Positions 1 through 12,849 of a stretch of DNA of 64,000 nucleotides are shown here, one piece after another; the stretch's first letter is position 1; each line of letters starts with the position of its first letter. Source of the DNA: Nemophila menziesii. Its lineage: Eukaryota > Streptophyta > Magnoliopsida > Boraginales > Hydrophyllaceae. A model generated the notes under the pieces. That model had not been told where the DNA came from. It made no database searches and saw only the letters and a list, made by a program, of their open reading frames with translations. The stretch spans positions 19,829,507 through 19,893,506 of the forward strand of contig JARWIR010000017.1 of the NCBI GenBank assembly GCA_029959085.1, in the 5' to 3' direction. The position numbers were made by a program, and so were the translations under genes.

Positions 1-1790
1 TCTTCTTTTCTAATTCGAAAAAATATCTGAAATACTATTTATAGTATTATATCTCGGTTTTGTTGGAGGAATAACAAAGATGATAATAAGATTCATTTTG
101 AAAGTTAGGATTCTCTATGCTCATCCAAGTTGTTGGGTGGGTTAGGTTTTAGAGATATAAATCCGATGAACTTGGCTTTATTCGGTAAACTGGTTTGGTA
201 TGTGCTTAATAATCATGAATCACTACTTAGAAAGTATTTAAAAAGGAAAATATTATCCTAGTTATAATTTTTTAGAAGTTAAAATAGGTCATTCTCCTTC
301 TTTTGGTTGGAAATGTATTCTAGAGGGTAGAAAGGTTTTTGAAAATGATTTAAAATAGAAATTGAGAAATGGTTTACAAGTAAAGGTTTAGAATGATAAG
401 AAGATTAATAATATAGATGATGTTATCAAACCAAAAGATAATACTATAGTGTTAGTAAAAGAATTCTTTCGAACAGACCATCAGAATTGGAATATGAGTT
501 ATGTGAATTCAGAATACAGTCAAGAGATAGCTAAGATTATTTCTTGTATGTCTATCCCTACTTATGATTGTAATGATTTCTGTTTTTGGAATTCTACTAA
601 AGATGGCAATTATTCTGCTAAATTTGCTTATCTTTTACTTAAAAGAAATAGAGATGAGAAGAGCAAAGTTGATCTGACCTTTGCCCCTCTTCTTCACATC
701 TCAATGATCCTGATATTTGAGAAATATTATGGAATATGAATTGCTCTCCTAAGATTAAAAAAATCATGAGAAAATGTATTAAAAATAAATAACCACATAG
801 GTGAATCTTTATAATAGTAAATGTACTAACTCTAAAATTTGTAAAATATGTAATTGCAATGATGAAATCTCTGAGCACCTTCTGTTTGCTTGCCCTTGGG
901 TTAAGGCTATGTGGTTTTCTTCCTCTCTAAATCTTAGAACCTTGAATAATAGTACCTCAAGAATTGGTGAATGATTTTCACAAACTATTGCCTCTTTGAA
1001 TGTTACTCATGGTCAAGATATACAATTTGTTGCACTTTGAGTAATATTTGTTGGCAAGTTTAGAAAGGTAAAAGTAACTTTGTATTTGATGGGGTTAAAC
1101 TTGAACATATGTTCATGTGTAAACTAGCTTACTCCAATTGGAAGGACTATAAAGATATGAATCAAAATCCAAATGAAGGTAAAATGATAAAAGAGCTGAA
1201 GGATTTTTACTCGGATCCCTAGGCTTTAATTGAAGAAAATGATAAAAACCTTAGTGTTAAAAATATTGATAAAATTAGTAAATGAAGTCCACCCCTTACT
1301 AATATTATTAAAATAAAAACTTATGTTAGCTTTACTTTATTAGGTTGTGATATATCTTATATTTCCAGGGATTCTTTTGGCAACTTGATTGAGGCTGGTG
1401 CAAAGTATATAAAGGCAAGAAGTTATGTCGAAGCGGAAGCTCAAGGTGTTCTGTGGGGTTGCGAGATAGCGAATGATTATCCTACACTTCAACTATCATC
1501 GAAAGTGACTGTGAAGTGATAGTTAAACCCTTAGCTACTAGGAGTCCTTTTAATATTCTTGAGTGTTGTAATATTTTTAAGTCGATTTACGCTACTGTGG
1601 AGACTTGTAATCCGCTTTTTTACTTTGTTGACCGCAAAGGTAATAGAGTAGTTGATTGAGTCGCCAAATAAAAACTTGTTGGCAAACTGTTTGGTGACTG
1701 GAGAATTTCTCCTCCTTCCCAATTAGCTCAACTTATTTTACTTGATAAGAAAGTATGCAGTATCGAGTACCTTTTGTAATTTTTTACGTT
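1..1790 (+). pseudogene. Decayed LINE ORF2 remnant (RT tail to RNase H)
   Basis: Plus-strand remnant of a plant L1-type non-LTR retrotransposon, running in from the left edge. Near 120-230 the frame reads like the segment just after the reverse transcriptase (GGLGFRDINPMNLALFGKLVW). Around 840-910 there is a zinc-binding-like C-x-C...H...C segment (NDEISEHLLFACPWVK). From about 1330 to 1680 an RNase H-like domain can be followed (YVEAEAQGVLWGCEIA; later RKGNRVVDWVAK with position W already a stop). Stops and frameshifts are frequent, so it is dead. A second remnant of the same family lies at 18601-21245. No poly(A) tail or target duplication was identified. Confidence 0.8.
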
Positions 1791-2675
1791 ATCATGTGTT
1801 TAATATATTTAAGCAGTTGACAAATAAAAATGTTAATTAAAAAGTAATAATAGGATTTCATTCCTAAATAAATGATAAATTAAAAAAATAAATCATATAA
1901 TTTATTTATGTAATATCTACTTACTATATGTTAAAAAATTGAAATGATTTTTAAAATATAATTAATGTCCAATAAACATCTCAAGTTAAAATTAATTTTC
2001 CTTCACCCCAATCATTATTTTTTTACCTATAAAAAGCCTATAATTTGCTTTTTCCTTTTATTTCTCATAAAAAGGATCTTTTGAGTTATGAAAGCTTCTC
2101 AGAACTTAAATTTTGAGTTATGAGAAGCTTTCTAAAACTCGGATTTTAAGTTTTGGGAAGTTTCCTATAACTCAATGTTTTTTAAAAAAGATGGTGCCTT
2201 ATATGAGTTAAGGTGTAATGGGACAAGTGTCTATTGGACGTTAACCCATTGAAATAACCTCCATCATTACTCTTAATTAAAAATAATGATAATTTTTTTT
2301 TTGAGCTTATAACTATTCTTTCTAGAAAAAAAGTGACCAACTATGTAAAATAAATGTTATATTTACATAGAGATCATTAAGATTTTCTTTCTTTTGGTTC
2401 ACTAAATTCTAGCTTGCTTATCAAGTTAACTTTGGCCGATCTTATTTCAATTTTTGTCTTGATCATTCAATTTTTTGTTTGCATGTTCATGATACTTCTT
2501 GGGGTTTATTACTCTGCAATTGCACGTTGATTCTTGTTCACTTTGAATCTATTTCTTCCTAACAATATTATATTTATCGTTTATTTTCTCTATCTTTTCT
2601 TGTTTGTTTTTTCTATTTTCAATCCTTATCGTGATTGCTACTTGAGTATATTGGTTGTGCATGTTTTCGTGTTTC
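1791..2675. other. AT-rich intergenic stretch, no gene seen
   Basis: No coding region recognised. A short direct repeat built on the words gagttatgagaagctt and aaagcttctcagaactt lies near 2070-2160. The last 250 bp are T-rich and lead into the target site of the next LINE. Confidence 0.5.
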
Positions 2676-3430
2676 AATGAAATTAAACGTGAGATTGAGG
2701 ATTTGGGAGATTGGATTCTTCAGATTTTTGAGACTTTCGTTACAGGTGGATGGAGACGGGATATTGTTACCTCTTATATTCTATTACTTATTTGGAATAT
2801 TTGGAAATCAAATATGAAAAGAAGGCATAGTAACTATCCGTTCGAACCTAATGACATTATAAGAACCGCAAACAAGAGTATGGTTGAACACTTTAGATAT
2901 GAATGGGTCAACAATCAAGCGGCACGAAGCACAAGCACAAGTCACACAAATGAAGACAATCCTGATCTGGAGATTCAGACAAATACTGCGTTCACTTGTG
3001 ATGCCTCGTTTGATCAGCCACACACACCAACAGGTATCGGGGTGGTCCAGATTGATAAAGCTACAGGACATCGAACCGACTTTTCAATGATCACCAAATG
3101 TAACTCGAGCGTACAAGGGGAAGCGCAAGCGATTATTTGTGCTTTGGACAGGGCAAGTCAAAATACACACGAGGGGGTAACCATTTTCTCGGACAACCTT
3201 GTTATTATTCAGGGTATAAAGTGTCGGCTGCTGATTGGCGGCTCAGACCATGGATCAGGCAAATCAAGAGACTGGCTATGGCAATTAAGCCAGTTTTCTT
3301 TAAACATATCCCGCGAAGATTCAATGGTCGAGCAGACAGATTAGCTAAAGATGCCAGACACAGGGCAACCACGAAGTACGATCCACTGTCCATGTTGAAG
3401 GAAAGGTTTTCGAGACTTGGAATCGACTAA
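2655..3430 (+). pseudogene. LINE ORF2 C-terminal fragment with one frameshift
   Basis: Coding relic inside the truncated LINE. The first frame runs 2655-3344, but its RNase H sense is lost after IIQGIK near 3220. The continuation is in another frame up to a stop at 3430 (SAADWRLRPWIRQIK then GRADRLAKDARHRATT). The acidic residues of the RNase H core are present in the first part. The final D of the core lies in the second frame. The first few residues belong to the target sequence, not to the LINE. It has no host function that I can see. Confidence 0.75.
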
Positions 3431-3470
3431 TGTTCTATGTAATCTTTGAAACTCAAACTGTGTCCAAAAA
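2693..3470 (+). mobile_element. 5'-truncated LINE with RNase H domain
   Basis: A short LINE insertion bounded by a perfect 17-bp target duplication: AATGAAATTAAACGTGA at 2676-2692 and again at 3471-3487. The 3' end is a short A run just before the second copy. The coding remainder is the C-terminus of ORF2: a zinc-finger/linker part (LIWNIWKSNMKRR) followed by an RNase H of the RVT_3 type with acidic residues in CDASF, GEAQAIICALDRA and IFSDNLVII, ending in a second-frame segment HIPRRFNGRADRLAKDA. The frame changes by one base near 3215-3225, so the enzyme is broken. Because both duplication copies are identical, the insertion may be fairly young although the ORF is frameshifted. Confidence 0.88.
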
Positions 3471-3580
3471 AATGAAATTAAACGTGATGTTGTGTGGTCG
3501 ATCTTAAAAGGAAATTATTAGCCTAGTTTAACAACATGTGGAATAGCACAGCTTTATTTACACCTATGGTAATTGCCTTA

Positions 3581-4029
3581 GGGTTTGTTTGGATTAAAAA
3601 GGAATAGAATAGTAAAATATAGAAAAAGATAGTTTAGTAAAGGATTGAAAAGAAGAGTATTAAATTTTGTTTGAATTACATAAAAATAGAGGGAAGAATT
3701 GTATTAAATGATTACATATATTTGGTGTTTGGATTAGAAGAATAACAATAGAAAGGGATTCTTTTTATAACTAAATGACTTTTATATCCTTAGTAATATA
3801 TCTTATACATAAAAAATAGGGATAATTTAGATATTATGACATTATAAAAGAATATTTCCTTTCTAATGATACCAAATTGAAGGGATTGGATATATAGTAT
3901 AGTAAGGGATTAGAAGAATCCTTTAATAAACTTTTCCCTCTAATTATTTCTAATCCAAACAAGGGATGAGATTGTTATTATCCTTTAATATAATCTCATC
4001 CCTTCTAATCCCCCAATCCAAACAAACCC
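3581..4029. mobile_element. Tourist/PIF-Harbinger-like MITE, TTA duplication
   Basis: 449-bp non-coding element with perfect 15-bp terminal inverted repeats GGGTTTGTTTGGATT, flanked by TTA at 3578-3580 and 4030-4032. The inside is AT-rich with repeats of the GGATTAGAAGAAT type. A 3-bp TTA duplication and G-rich ends fit non-autonomous PIF/Harbinger elements. Confidence 0.85.
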
Positions 4030-4530
4030 TTAGTGACCGAGAGGCTGTTGAGTTTTACAAGACAAAAAATGAAAAGAATAATGGCTAAGCAGTTGGTACA
4101 GGTTTGTTGTACTCATTTGGTAGCTTAATTTTTTACTACCTTCATTCTATAATAATAGTCTTTGTAGCTAAAAAACCATATTACTTAATATATGTCACTT
4201 TTAAAGTTCCAAAGCAAAATAAATGATCTTCTTCCTATTCTACCATCTTTTAAAAATCTCTTACCAACTAAATATTTAATTTTCTCTCTCTTATAATTAG
4301 GGATATGTTGGTCATTTTAAATTAAATATTACCTACTTTTTAGGTTTCTTAATATGTGTGAAAAATTCTAAAGTCAACTATTATGGAATGGAGGTAGTAA
4401 AATAGTAAGTCAAGAGACTAAGTTTAAATCAACAATTATGGTTAGAAAATTTTAACGGATTCTTTCTATATCTCTCTTACTCGATCACTTGAACATCTTG
4501 TTTCACGAAACAGTTGAAATTTATGATAAA

Positions 4531-5075
4531 CCTAGAGAGGGTGAATAGGTTTTAAAATTAGAAGCACTACTAATCTAAAATAATTTGGAAGATAATATTA
4601 GTTTAAATAATGGTTGGCACATTTTAGTAAACACTTGGAATGCAAGAAACACAACTAAGAGGAAAGAGATACAAAATGAAACACTAATCACAAACACAAC
4701 ACAAGCAATGAAAAGTAAAAAAGAAAGTTAGAGATTACTTAAGCATATATGGTGGTTCGAACTTCCGAAGAACTAATCCACTACCTAAGGTCTTTCTCTT
4801 AGGATTTCAAAACTTCTGTTTCCACTAAACTTTTATATCTCTTAAAAAGAAAATAGAAACCCAATACAATGAGACTTTTTTCGGTTTTGTCACAATCTGA
4901 ACTTGAAAACTCAAGCTATCTTCCTTGTGTAATTATACACAAGTAACTTCTTCCACCAATGGAAGTCTCATCCCTCTCTTTCTAAACTCTAGCACTATGG
5001 CTAATTCTATTCTAGTAGGGAGTAATAATGATAAGTGTTTTATATAAAAAAATTCTACTCCATAATGAGCTAATA
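4531..5075 (+). repeat. Left arm of diverged inverted repeat
   Basis: Pairs with 8090-8612 in inverted orientation. Similarity is patchy, with indels, and is best around the TACACAAG words and the outermost CTAGAGAGGGTGAATAG motif. Confidence 0.55.
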
Positions 5076-5214
5076 GATCAATCATAATACCAAGTCTTTA
5101 AATGGTGATGAGGAAGTGATTGTTGAATGTTTGAGAAGTAATTAAAAAATATTGAACTTAATGCTTGAATGTTATAGTAAATATGGAGGTTGAAGTAGTA
5201 ATTACTCTTTTGAA

Positions 5215-5216
<2 letters not shown>

Positions 5217-5272
<56 letters not shown>
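5217..5272. repeat. (TA)n microsatellite
   Basis: Uninterrupted TA dinucleotides, about 27 units. Confidence 0.97.
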
Positions 5273-5274
<2 letters not shown>

Positions 5275-5323
5275 ATGAACCCCATTTTGTTGTAAATTTA
5301 AATCTCTTTTTTTTTTAAATTAA

Positions 5324-5585
5324 AAAATGGTATAACATTTTGTACTAAAACGGGTTACCATTTTAATTTGGATTGTACTATTTTCCCGTTACACATTATC
5401 AAATGTCTTTTTTTGATAAAAATGGTATGACGTTTTGCCTAAAACGGGTAACTATTTTGAATCAAGAAACCGGAACAAGTTGATTGCAAGGTTGCCGATT
5501 ATCTCTAAATTTTTCTTATTTTCGTAGAAAATGCTACAACATTTTGCTGGAAAAACAGGAACCCGTTTTGATTTGGGATGTCGAT
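5324..5585. repeat. Three copies of a ~50-bp palindrome-like repeat
   Basis: Three related copies start near 5324, 5420 and 5528. Each begins AAAATGGTATAACATTTTG or a variant and continues to an ACGGGTTACCATTTT-like word about 30 bp later. Start and end of each copy are partly complementary (AAAATGGTA against TACCATTTT), so each unit could fold. The unit spacing is about 100 bp. Confidence 0.6.
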
Positions 5586-6300
5586 ATTGAAGAGTGCAAG
5601 GTTACCGATTTTGACCATTATTGCAATATCCTTTACTCATTGATTCTTCGGATGGATGTATATACTTTCTTCACAAGAGATGTTAGAAAAAGCATGCTAT
5701 GATACACTAATAAAGATGAAATAACTTTTAGATGAATAAAAATAAAGATAAATTAATTAATCGGTGGACCTCATAATATTAAAATGTTAAAAAAGTAATA
5801 CATGGGGATATATAGACAGACTATATCTATCTAGCTCAATCCCATAAATAGTGTTTTGGGTTAAAGAATCTTTAAAAATCTACCCGGGAAAATTCTCCCA
5901 TAGTGGATGAATTTTTGTTGGAGATGGTTCAGATCTAGCCCTAAGAGTAATGTAGTCTCACCCAAGGCTGAAAACTAACCGAGTCAGAACAACAGCTATC
6001 TTGAAAGGGTTCGGTAATATCTTTATGAGTTTGAGCTTGGTTTGAGTCTGAAACGAGTCTCGGCATTCAAACTTTGGCTTGGTTCATTATTATTTTTAAA
6101 GCTAGAGCTTGACTCGATTTGGTTCGTTTAAGCCTCATTTAAGGCTCGTTTTTATTGAGAACCTTTGGGGATTTAAAATGAAATTAAATTTAACTAATAT
6201 ACAACCTATTACATAATTTGCCTTGAAGAAAAAAATTACATATTAGATACAAAATATTTAATTACAATTAATTACATATACAAAAAATTACATACATTTG

Positions 6301-6403
<103 letters not shown>

Positions 6404-6842
6404 GATAATTTTAATTGAATATATCTACCAAGCCTTTTAACAAACTCTTACAGAATCTTTGCCAAACTTTTCACGAGTTTAACGAGTCAAGCTTTACAAA
6501 TTTGTGTTCGACTCGTTTAGTAAACATCTCTTTCAAACTAACTCAAAATAATTCTTCTTCTTTGGACATTGGAGACATGTGTCTTATAATTTATTATGCG
6601 AGTTCTTGCCGAGACTTGGATTATGTGCTCAGTAGTTGGCTTTTGCATTTCAATTGCCAAACAGTGGCATGCCCTCATATTTGAGTTTCGTTCATATCCC
6701 ATTTGGTAAATTGAAGACTCTAAATAAAAACTTATGATTTGTCTAATTTTGGGTTCTTCCAGCTGGAGGTATCCAAACATCTGGATTTAGACCATTCAAA
6801 ATACTTAGCAAAGTAATGAATACCCCGTCTTTAGGTAGGTTA

Positions 6843-7771
6843 TAGGGATGGCAATGGATCGGATTATTGCAAAAAAAGTCAAAACCATGTCCATTAATCA
6901 AAAACCAAACCCTAACGGATTTAACCATCGGACTTACTTTTCAAAACCATATCCGAATAATTCGGATTCGGTTTTTTAAACGGTTTTTCGGATTTTAACC
7001 ATAGCCCGGCTCGCGAGGCGTCCCTCTCGCAGTAGGATTCCTAACATCGCCTCACTCTTGTGAAATGCCAAACTATAACTCTCTAAATATATTGAAAATA
7101 TTGAAACAAGATCACAAATACATAAAAAATCTCCAATATATAAAATATTTTGTTGATCTTTAATTAAATAACGATTTTGTTACTTCTTTTGTTAATTCTA
7201 ATATTTAGATTTTAGTTTTGAGATATGAAAATACTTTTTTATCTATATTACTATAAAATATACAAAAATAGATGATAATAAACGGGTTTTTGGTTATTTG
7301 GTTTTATTTTTATCTAAAATTTTAACCATCGGTTATATTTTTCAAAACCATAACTTAACGGTTTTATCCATGGTTGCATAATCTATTTTTAATCGGTTCA
7401 AGTTTTCATCGATTTTGATTTTAAACCATAACCATTTCTATCCTTATCTATAGTTGAGTTGAGACTTTTAGCTTTTGATAATTAAATATCAAAAAAATAT
7501 AAGAAAGATGGACTTCAAAATATAAAAATACGTGGATTTTAGCCTTTAGTAGATAAAATAAAATCATATTTATATATATATATATAAAAAAAAACGGATT
7601 TTCGGTTTTTCGGGTTTTTTTAATCTAAAACCATAACCTAACGGTTTTAACCATCGGTTTCACTTTTTAAAACCAAACCCTAACGGATTTAACCACGGTT
7701 ACATAATCGGTTTTTATTCGGTTTGGTAATCCGTCGGTTTCGGATTAAAATCGTAACCACTGCCATCCCTA
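6843..7771. mobile_element. Non-autonomous hAT element, 929 bp
   Basis: Terminal inverted repeats TAGGGATGGCAATGG (left) and TAGGGATGGCAGTGG (right, complement) match at 14 of 15 positions. They are flanked by a perfect 8-bp duplication GTAGGTTA at 6835-6842 and 7772-7779. An 8-bp duplication with TAGGG-type ends is characteristic of hAT superfamily elements. There is no transposase. The inside has repeated words such as AACCATCGGTT and CTAACGGATTTAACCA, and a small GC-rich patch near 7005-7060. Confidence 0.92.
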
Positions 7772-8089
7772 GTAGGTTATATCATAATTTTCTTGTTTAT
7801 TTAGTGTTTTGCCTCCATTGTTTTATTGATTTTCTTGATCATTTACTTTAAAAAATGCATATTACTAGTTTCTAGTAATCAGAAACTGGTGAGGTCTACG
7901 CGAAAATATAATATGTTTCATCTCTTTCTTTTGAGCATTCAATACACCTTCATCTTCCTCAACTACTACTACTCTCAAATATTTATTTCAAACTCTCCAA
8001 ATCTTACTCAAGAATTCAATTAATCACTTTCATATCTCCATTGAAGGATTGATACTCTTATTATCATTTAGAAGTTTTTCATTCATCTT

Positions 8090-8612
8090 GGTAATCACTT
8101 AAAACTACATATACGACACTCTTTCTCTAGATTAGAATTTGGTTTCATTGTATCAAGAAAAGAGGGATGTGATCTTTTTGAAGAAAATAACGCTTCCCTT
8201 TGAAAGTGGTAACTCGTGTATATGATTACACAAGGGAATTAGCTCAAGGTGTTCGAGATTGATTTGTGATTGAACCGATAAAATCACTTTGTAATTGGAT
8301 TGTATCTCACCTTTAAAGAGATATCTAAAATTTAGTCGAAAGGAGTTTGAAAAAACCCACAAGGTATCTCTAAGTAATGAATATAGGATAAACGAATCAC
8401 TATGTAATCTCTTTCCCTACACTTTATATTTATTTGATGTGATATATATTTGTATAAAATTTCATCAACTAATATCTTTCTTTGTTTTACTAGTTTTTTA
8501 GTGTTTGATAAAATCCCTGAAAGAGTTTTTAAACTTGTTTATTTTCTAAATTATTTTTAATTAATAGCAATTTTGATTAGTGTTATATTCATCCACCTCC
8601 CACCCTCTCTAA
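8090..8612 (-). repeat. Right arm of diverged inverted repeat
   Basis: Inverted partner of 4531-5075, ending in CCACCCTCTCTAAG. Confidence 0.55.
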
Positions 8613-9542
8613 GATTCACAAGATCTCATCACCAAAGCGGAAACAAAAACTATTTTAAAAATATACTCTGAAAACAAAAATAGAAAATGTTTCCACATAC
8701 CTAACGGTAACAATAGGTTACTAAGCGTAACAATTAGTTTAGGTGAAAATAGGAGATTACTAAGCCGAGTAAGAATTAGTTTAGGTGAAAATAGAGGTAT
8801 ATCATGTTCACAAAGAAAGGAAAAATACCATTAATTGAGGTTTGTAGTGAGTTTTCTAGTAGAATTTAAGGAAAGAGAAGAGGTATTATAGTGAATCGTT
8901 TTAAAAAACATACTCTTTTTAGCTAAATGAGTAAAAAACCATAGCAATAAAAATGACACATTGTTTCCACGTACAGGTTATCTCCATGCATCTCACTTGT
9001 AATCACTTGTAAGCTTTAAGTGTGTAAAGTTAAGCGTGACTAGTTAACAAAAATCGATAAAGCATTCAATAACTAAAAAATTCTAGGATTAACTCATTGA
9101 AGTTATAGAAAGAGAAATATTTGACAAATGAACCAAAACCAATAACTCACTTTAATCTGTAAATGAAGAACACAGATAATAAAGCAATTAAAGACTGTAT
9201 ATAAAGAAAGACAAGACACAATGACAAGTTGACAACAATAAGTCATTCTTACAATGAACTTCACAACTTAACTTCAATGCAAATGGAGCACTAATAGTTT
9301 TCTTGACTCAAAATTTTGCAAGGAAATAGAAGGATAATGCACGCACATGACCTCTTACTAATACACCACAAACAAAATATAGATCCACACTTCATTTTTC
9401 GTGCATTACTTTTTCACCATTCATTACTAAATAAGAGGAAATGAACTAAATATGTGACAAAATAGACTCATGGATGGATTCATAATCCAACAACCAAATA
9501 CTCTCACTTGACTTGACTTCTCTCCAGTCTCTTATAATCTCC
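8613..9542. other. Intergenic / 3' flank of the CAS gene
   Basis: No gene seen. Two adjacent ~40-bp imperfect copies lie at 8714-8752 and 8753-8793, each ending AGTTTAGGTGAAAATAG. The right part, up to 9542, probably includes the last transcribed 3' UTR exon of the CAS gene on the minus strand. I could not place its polyadenylation site. Confidence 0.5.
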
Positions 9543-9846
9543 CTGAAAAGTAAACCAATGTGATGTTAGTCATATACATCATCAAACAAAATAATATAAA
9601 ACAAAAGCTAATTAACATTTTTACTTTCTTGCACAAAACAAATACAACACATATATAACTAGGGAACTAATGAAGGGAACATGTCTTTAAGATGATAAAC
9701 ATTAACATTAGAATATAAATTATCACTTTGACAGTTTCACAATACTTAATTAAAGATAGCTTCATAGAATGTCACAATTAATATCAGAAACTCAAGTAAC
9801 ATTATACTAACAGATTAAAAAAACTGCAAAATAGAGGAAAACAAAC
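9543..9846 (-). other. Inferred 3' UTR intron of the CAS gene
   Basis: Eighteen bases past the stop codon, the minus strand shows a donor-like CAAG/GTTTGTTTTC. A pyrimidine-rich acceptor TTTACTTTTCAG/GGAG ends at 9543. The 304-bp, AT-rich interval fits a plant intron. This is inferred from splice consensus only; transcripts would decide. Confidence 0.5.
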
Positions 9847-9864
9847 CTTGAAAAAATGCGATAA

Positions 9865-12798
9865 TCAAGCAATAGAGAAGTTATACAAAGTGCAAAGCTG
9901 CCTCAATGCAGATTGATTTGCTGGGTCAACAATTTCACGAATGATCTTCGAGTATATCCCAGGGTTCATACCTCCAAGTTTTGCTAAAGCTTCCACTAAA
10001 TATTGTTTTACATCCTTAATATGTTTAAGAGGATCCTCTTCTTTCTTTCCAGCATTATGTAATTGAACATAAGCAGCATTATAACCCAAATTTTCTCCAA
10101 AATCTGGAATTTCTGGTTCCTCTTCTACCCTTTCCTCTTCAGGCTTTGAAACAAGAGTAACAACACTGTCTAGTAATTTCCCCCAAAGGTTAGATTCTAT
10201 AATAGGTGGTGATTCACACAGAATTTCAGTTGAAGCAACTGAAGTTAATTTCAGCTCAATAGAACCAGTGATTAGCTTCAAATTAGGTACCCAAAATTGC
10301 TCCAAAATTGTGCGAAACACATCAGGTTGAACAGCATTCATTGAATTCACAAGGTTTTGAATTCCATATTTAGCTATAAAAAGTGACATGAATACCATAA
10401 GATGTTTGATAAACTTCACGGTCCTATTAGCTTGAAGACGTTTAAATAACGCAATCCAAATATGTTGGACATAAGGTGAAATCACATCATATTTAAGATT
10501 CTCAATCACTGTGTTAAGCACATAAAACCCTTGATCATCTGTGCTAGAAGATGGAATTAATGTATTAAATATCCCAAGCACACTAGTTAATCTTCCTTGC
10601 TGACTCAGCGCTGTTGGTTCCTTTCGAAGAAAGGATTGAAGTAAACGAACAAGCGCTGGAACATTTGCAGATTTTTTCCAAGAATCTGGTAAAAGAAGTA
10701 ACTCAAAAATGGACATGTAATGATGTGGAAGAGTTTCATTCAAATCAACAAGCTGAGCGAGTAATTGAAATGCGTAAGGGAAAAACTCGGATATATCTTT
10801 GCCTAAGATTAACTGAAGACTCGGAAAAAGACTTGCTTCAAAAGCTGATATAATCGATGGATCTTTCTCACTTGCACGTCTGATTAAAACAGCTACTGAT
10901 TCAAACAAGTAATGATTAAATGTCGGGTTTTTAGGATTCTCACATACTCTGTTCAAAACATTCGTTAACCCACTAATACATGCTAAAGCAACATCATGAG
11001 ATATATCCGCAACTCCAAGAACACGCATAATACACTTCATTACATACTGATTCTCTTCAGACTCAGGCTTTTGTAAAGCAGTAAAAAGATTAGTCATTAA
11101 CATTAATAGAATCGGACTTAAATCTCCAGCTGTATATCTAGCTCTCGCCACGTCATCTTTAACTAGCAATAGTTTCTCGATACAACTTGCAGCGTAAGAG
11201 TGTACAACGTTCGAATCTGCGGTTAAAAATCGCACTACATCTGGGAGTAAAGTCATCACAATAGGCTTCGAGATTTGATTTCGGAACATAGTAAAGAATT
11301 TCAAAGCACCAGCTTTTAACATTGGGTATGCATTTACATCTTGACTTTGTAACTCGGGTACGATTACTGAACTGAAAAAGTTCTCAACATCAACTAAATC
11401 AGTCGAAACTGAAGTACCACCTGCTTTTTTTGTAGCGAGTGTCACTACTAAGTATATAGCACAATCTTTGTGTTTCCAATTTGTAGCTGGATTTTCAGCA
11501 AATGATCTAAGACAAGTTTGTATTTGAGACGAGACTTTTTCAGAAACTCTTTCTTTGTAATACATAGCAATTCCTTTGAGTAGTTCACAAGCGATTCTCC
11601 TTCGTGTATCGAGATCACTACCTTCCATATCTCTTCTTACAAACTCAACGTAATTCATATCAAATAGCTCCTCATCTTCATCTCTCAGCATTACGTTTGG
11701 TATAACAATACTTTGACAAATCTGTTGCAGAATGTTATCACTAGCAAAGAGTGTATGGTGTACACTTGTACTAACCGTGGTTAAGAATTTGATAGCAGTT
11801 ACTGTAAGTCTTTCTCGGGTTGATGAAGCGGAAGCTACTACTAGAAGACCCCAAACAGCTTCTACAAATCCACCTAAATAAGTCTGAAAAAGCTCCTCTT
11901 CTTTTTCCATATAAAGACTTATATTTTCACATATAGCAGCTCGAAGATCATCCACAAGTGCAAGTCCTTCAGGACCAGCTTCTTCAAGAGCAGGGTATTT
12001 GTTGATGAGATATTTGTTAAACTCAACCATCCATTCATTCATATGATCTTCGAAAAACTCAGGTAACTCCATGAAATTGAGAGAATAGAATATTCTACAA
12101 CATAGCCTCTGAGATTCGATATATGGCTTAAGATTCGATGCAGTAGCAGATCCAGAAGCCACTAGTTGTTCGATTAAACTTACGGTCCGTTTAAACACTT
12201 CTAACAAAGGCTTAGCAAAATTATCGAGACAATATTTCAAATCAGTAAGCAACTCGTTGGTTTTATACTGGTAACGAAACTTCTTGAACAAGGAATTAAT
12301 GGCAGCCAAAACACCACTTACAGAAGCATAATCGTTTGCTTGACTTAACCTATCCAAGGTTACAACAAGCTCGGGTAACAAAGTGGGCCAGGACATGGGA
12401 AAGTCATGCTTACCAATTACAGCAAGGGCTTCACTGATCTGAGATTGTATCCGAGGGGGTGAACTAACCATCACGTTAACAATTAAGCTCTTAATCTGTA
12501 CCTTTTCAGGCTCCAATATAGGGTTGCTTATTACATTAGAGTCGTTGTTGTTATTAGGGTTTTGCTGAGGGGCCCACCTGGATTTGAGATGGTTTTTGAA
12601 GTGAACAGCTGCAGCTTGACGGATCTGCTCATCAACAGCTGGCTCAGAGACAAGGCGGAGCACGACCAAGCCATAGTTGGGGGTATCGGCAGCTTGGGAA
12701 AGAGCAGATTCAGAGCGACGGCGAGGCTCAGGGGAAGGGGAAAGAGTGTTGAGGAAGCATTCCGATAAGAATGCTAGGGTTCCAGAGTTCCACTCCAT
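9865..12798 (-). CDS. CAS: Exportin-2 / CAS (importin-alpha re-exporter)
   Basis: 977-residue homologue of the Cse1/CAS/XPO2 family, which returns importin-alpha from nucleus to cytoplasm together with RanGTP. The protein starts [20 protein letters not shown], the usual plant CAS start. An importin-beta N-terminal domain covers roughly residues 25-100 ([18 protein letters not shown]). The Cse1 HEAT-repeat body follows to about residue 525 and the CAS/CSE1 C-terminal HEAT domain runs to near the end ([13 protein letters not shown]). A low-complexity Asn stretch (residues about 79-85) interrupts the N-terminal domain in a loop region. The length matches full-length family members, with no stop, frameshift or intron in the CDS. 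It is probably a functional single-copy housekeeping gene, as in other plants. The start is fixed by the N-terminal match and the upstream stop. Confidence 0.96.
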   Translation of the reverse strand: MEWNSGTLAFLSECFLNTLSPSPEPRRRSESALSQAADTPNYGLVVLRLVSEPAVDEQIRQAAAVHFKNHLKSRWAPQQNPNNNNDSNVISNPILEPEKVQIKSLIVNVMVSSPPRIQSQISEALAVIGKHDFPMSWPTLLPELVVTLDRLSQANDYASVSGVLAAINSLFKKFRYQYKTNELLTDLKYCLDNFAKPLLEVFKRTVSLIEQLVASGSATASNLKPYIESQRLCCRIFYSLNFMELPEFFEDHMNEWMVEFNKYLINKYPALEEAGPEGLALVDDLRAAICENISLYMEKEEELFQTYLGGFVEAVWGLLVVASASSTRERLTVTAIKFLTTVSTSVHHTLFASDNILQQICQSIVIPNVMLRDEDEELFDMNYVEFVRRDMEGSDLDTRRRIACELLKGIAMYYKERVSEKVSSQIQTCLRSFAENPATNWKHKDCAIYLVVTLATKKAGGTSVSTDLVDVENFFSSVIVPELQSQDVNAYPMLKAGALKFFTMFRNQISKPIVMTLLPDVVRFLTADSNVVHSYAASCIEKLLLVKDDVARARYTAGDLSPILLMLMTNLFTALQKPESEENQYVMKCIMRVLGVADISHDVALACISGLTNVLNRVCENPKNPTFNHYLFESVAVLIRRASEKDPSIISAFEASLFPSLQLILGKDISEFFPYAFQLLAQLVDLNETLPHHYMSIFELLLLPDSWKKSANVPALVRLLQSFLRKEPTALSQQGRLTSVLGIFNTLIPSSSTDDQGFYVLNTVIENLKYDVISPYVQHIWIALFKRLQANRTVKFIKHLMVFMSLFIAKYGIQNLVNSMNAVQPDVFRTILEQFWVPNLKLITGSIELKLTSVASTEILCESPPIIESNLWGKLLDSVVTLVSKPEEERVEEEPEIPDFGENLGYNAAYVQLHNAGKKEEDPLKHIKDVKQYLVEALAKLGGMNPGIYSKIIREIVDPANQSALRQLCTLYNFSIA

Positions 12799-12849
12799 TT
12801 AGGGTTTTACAGTGGAGAGCTAGGGTTTATAAGACAGTTGCTGTAAATC

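Noticed and set aside
10614..12768. Plus-strand ORFs of 79 and 68 codons
   Set aside because: Antisense shadows of the CAS coding region.
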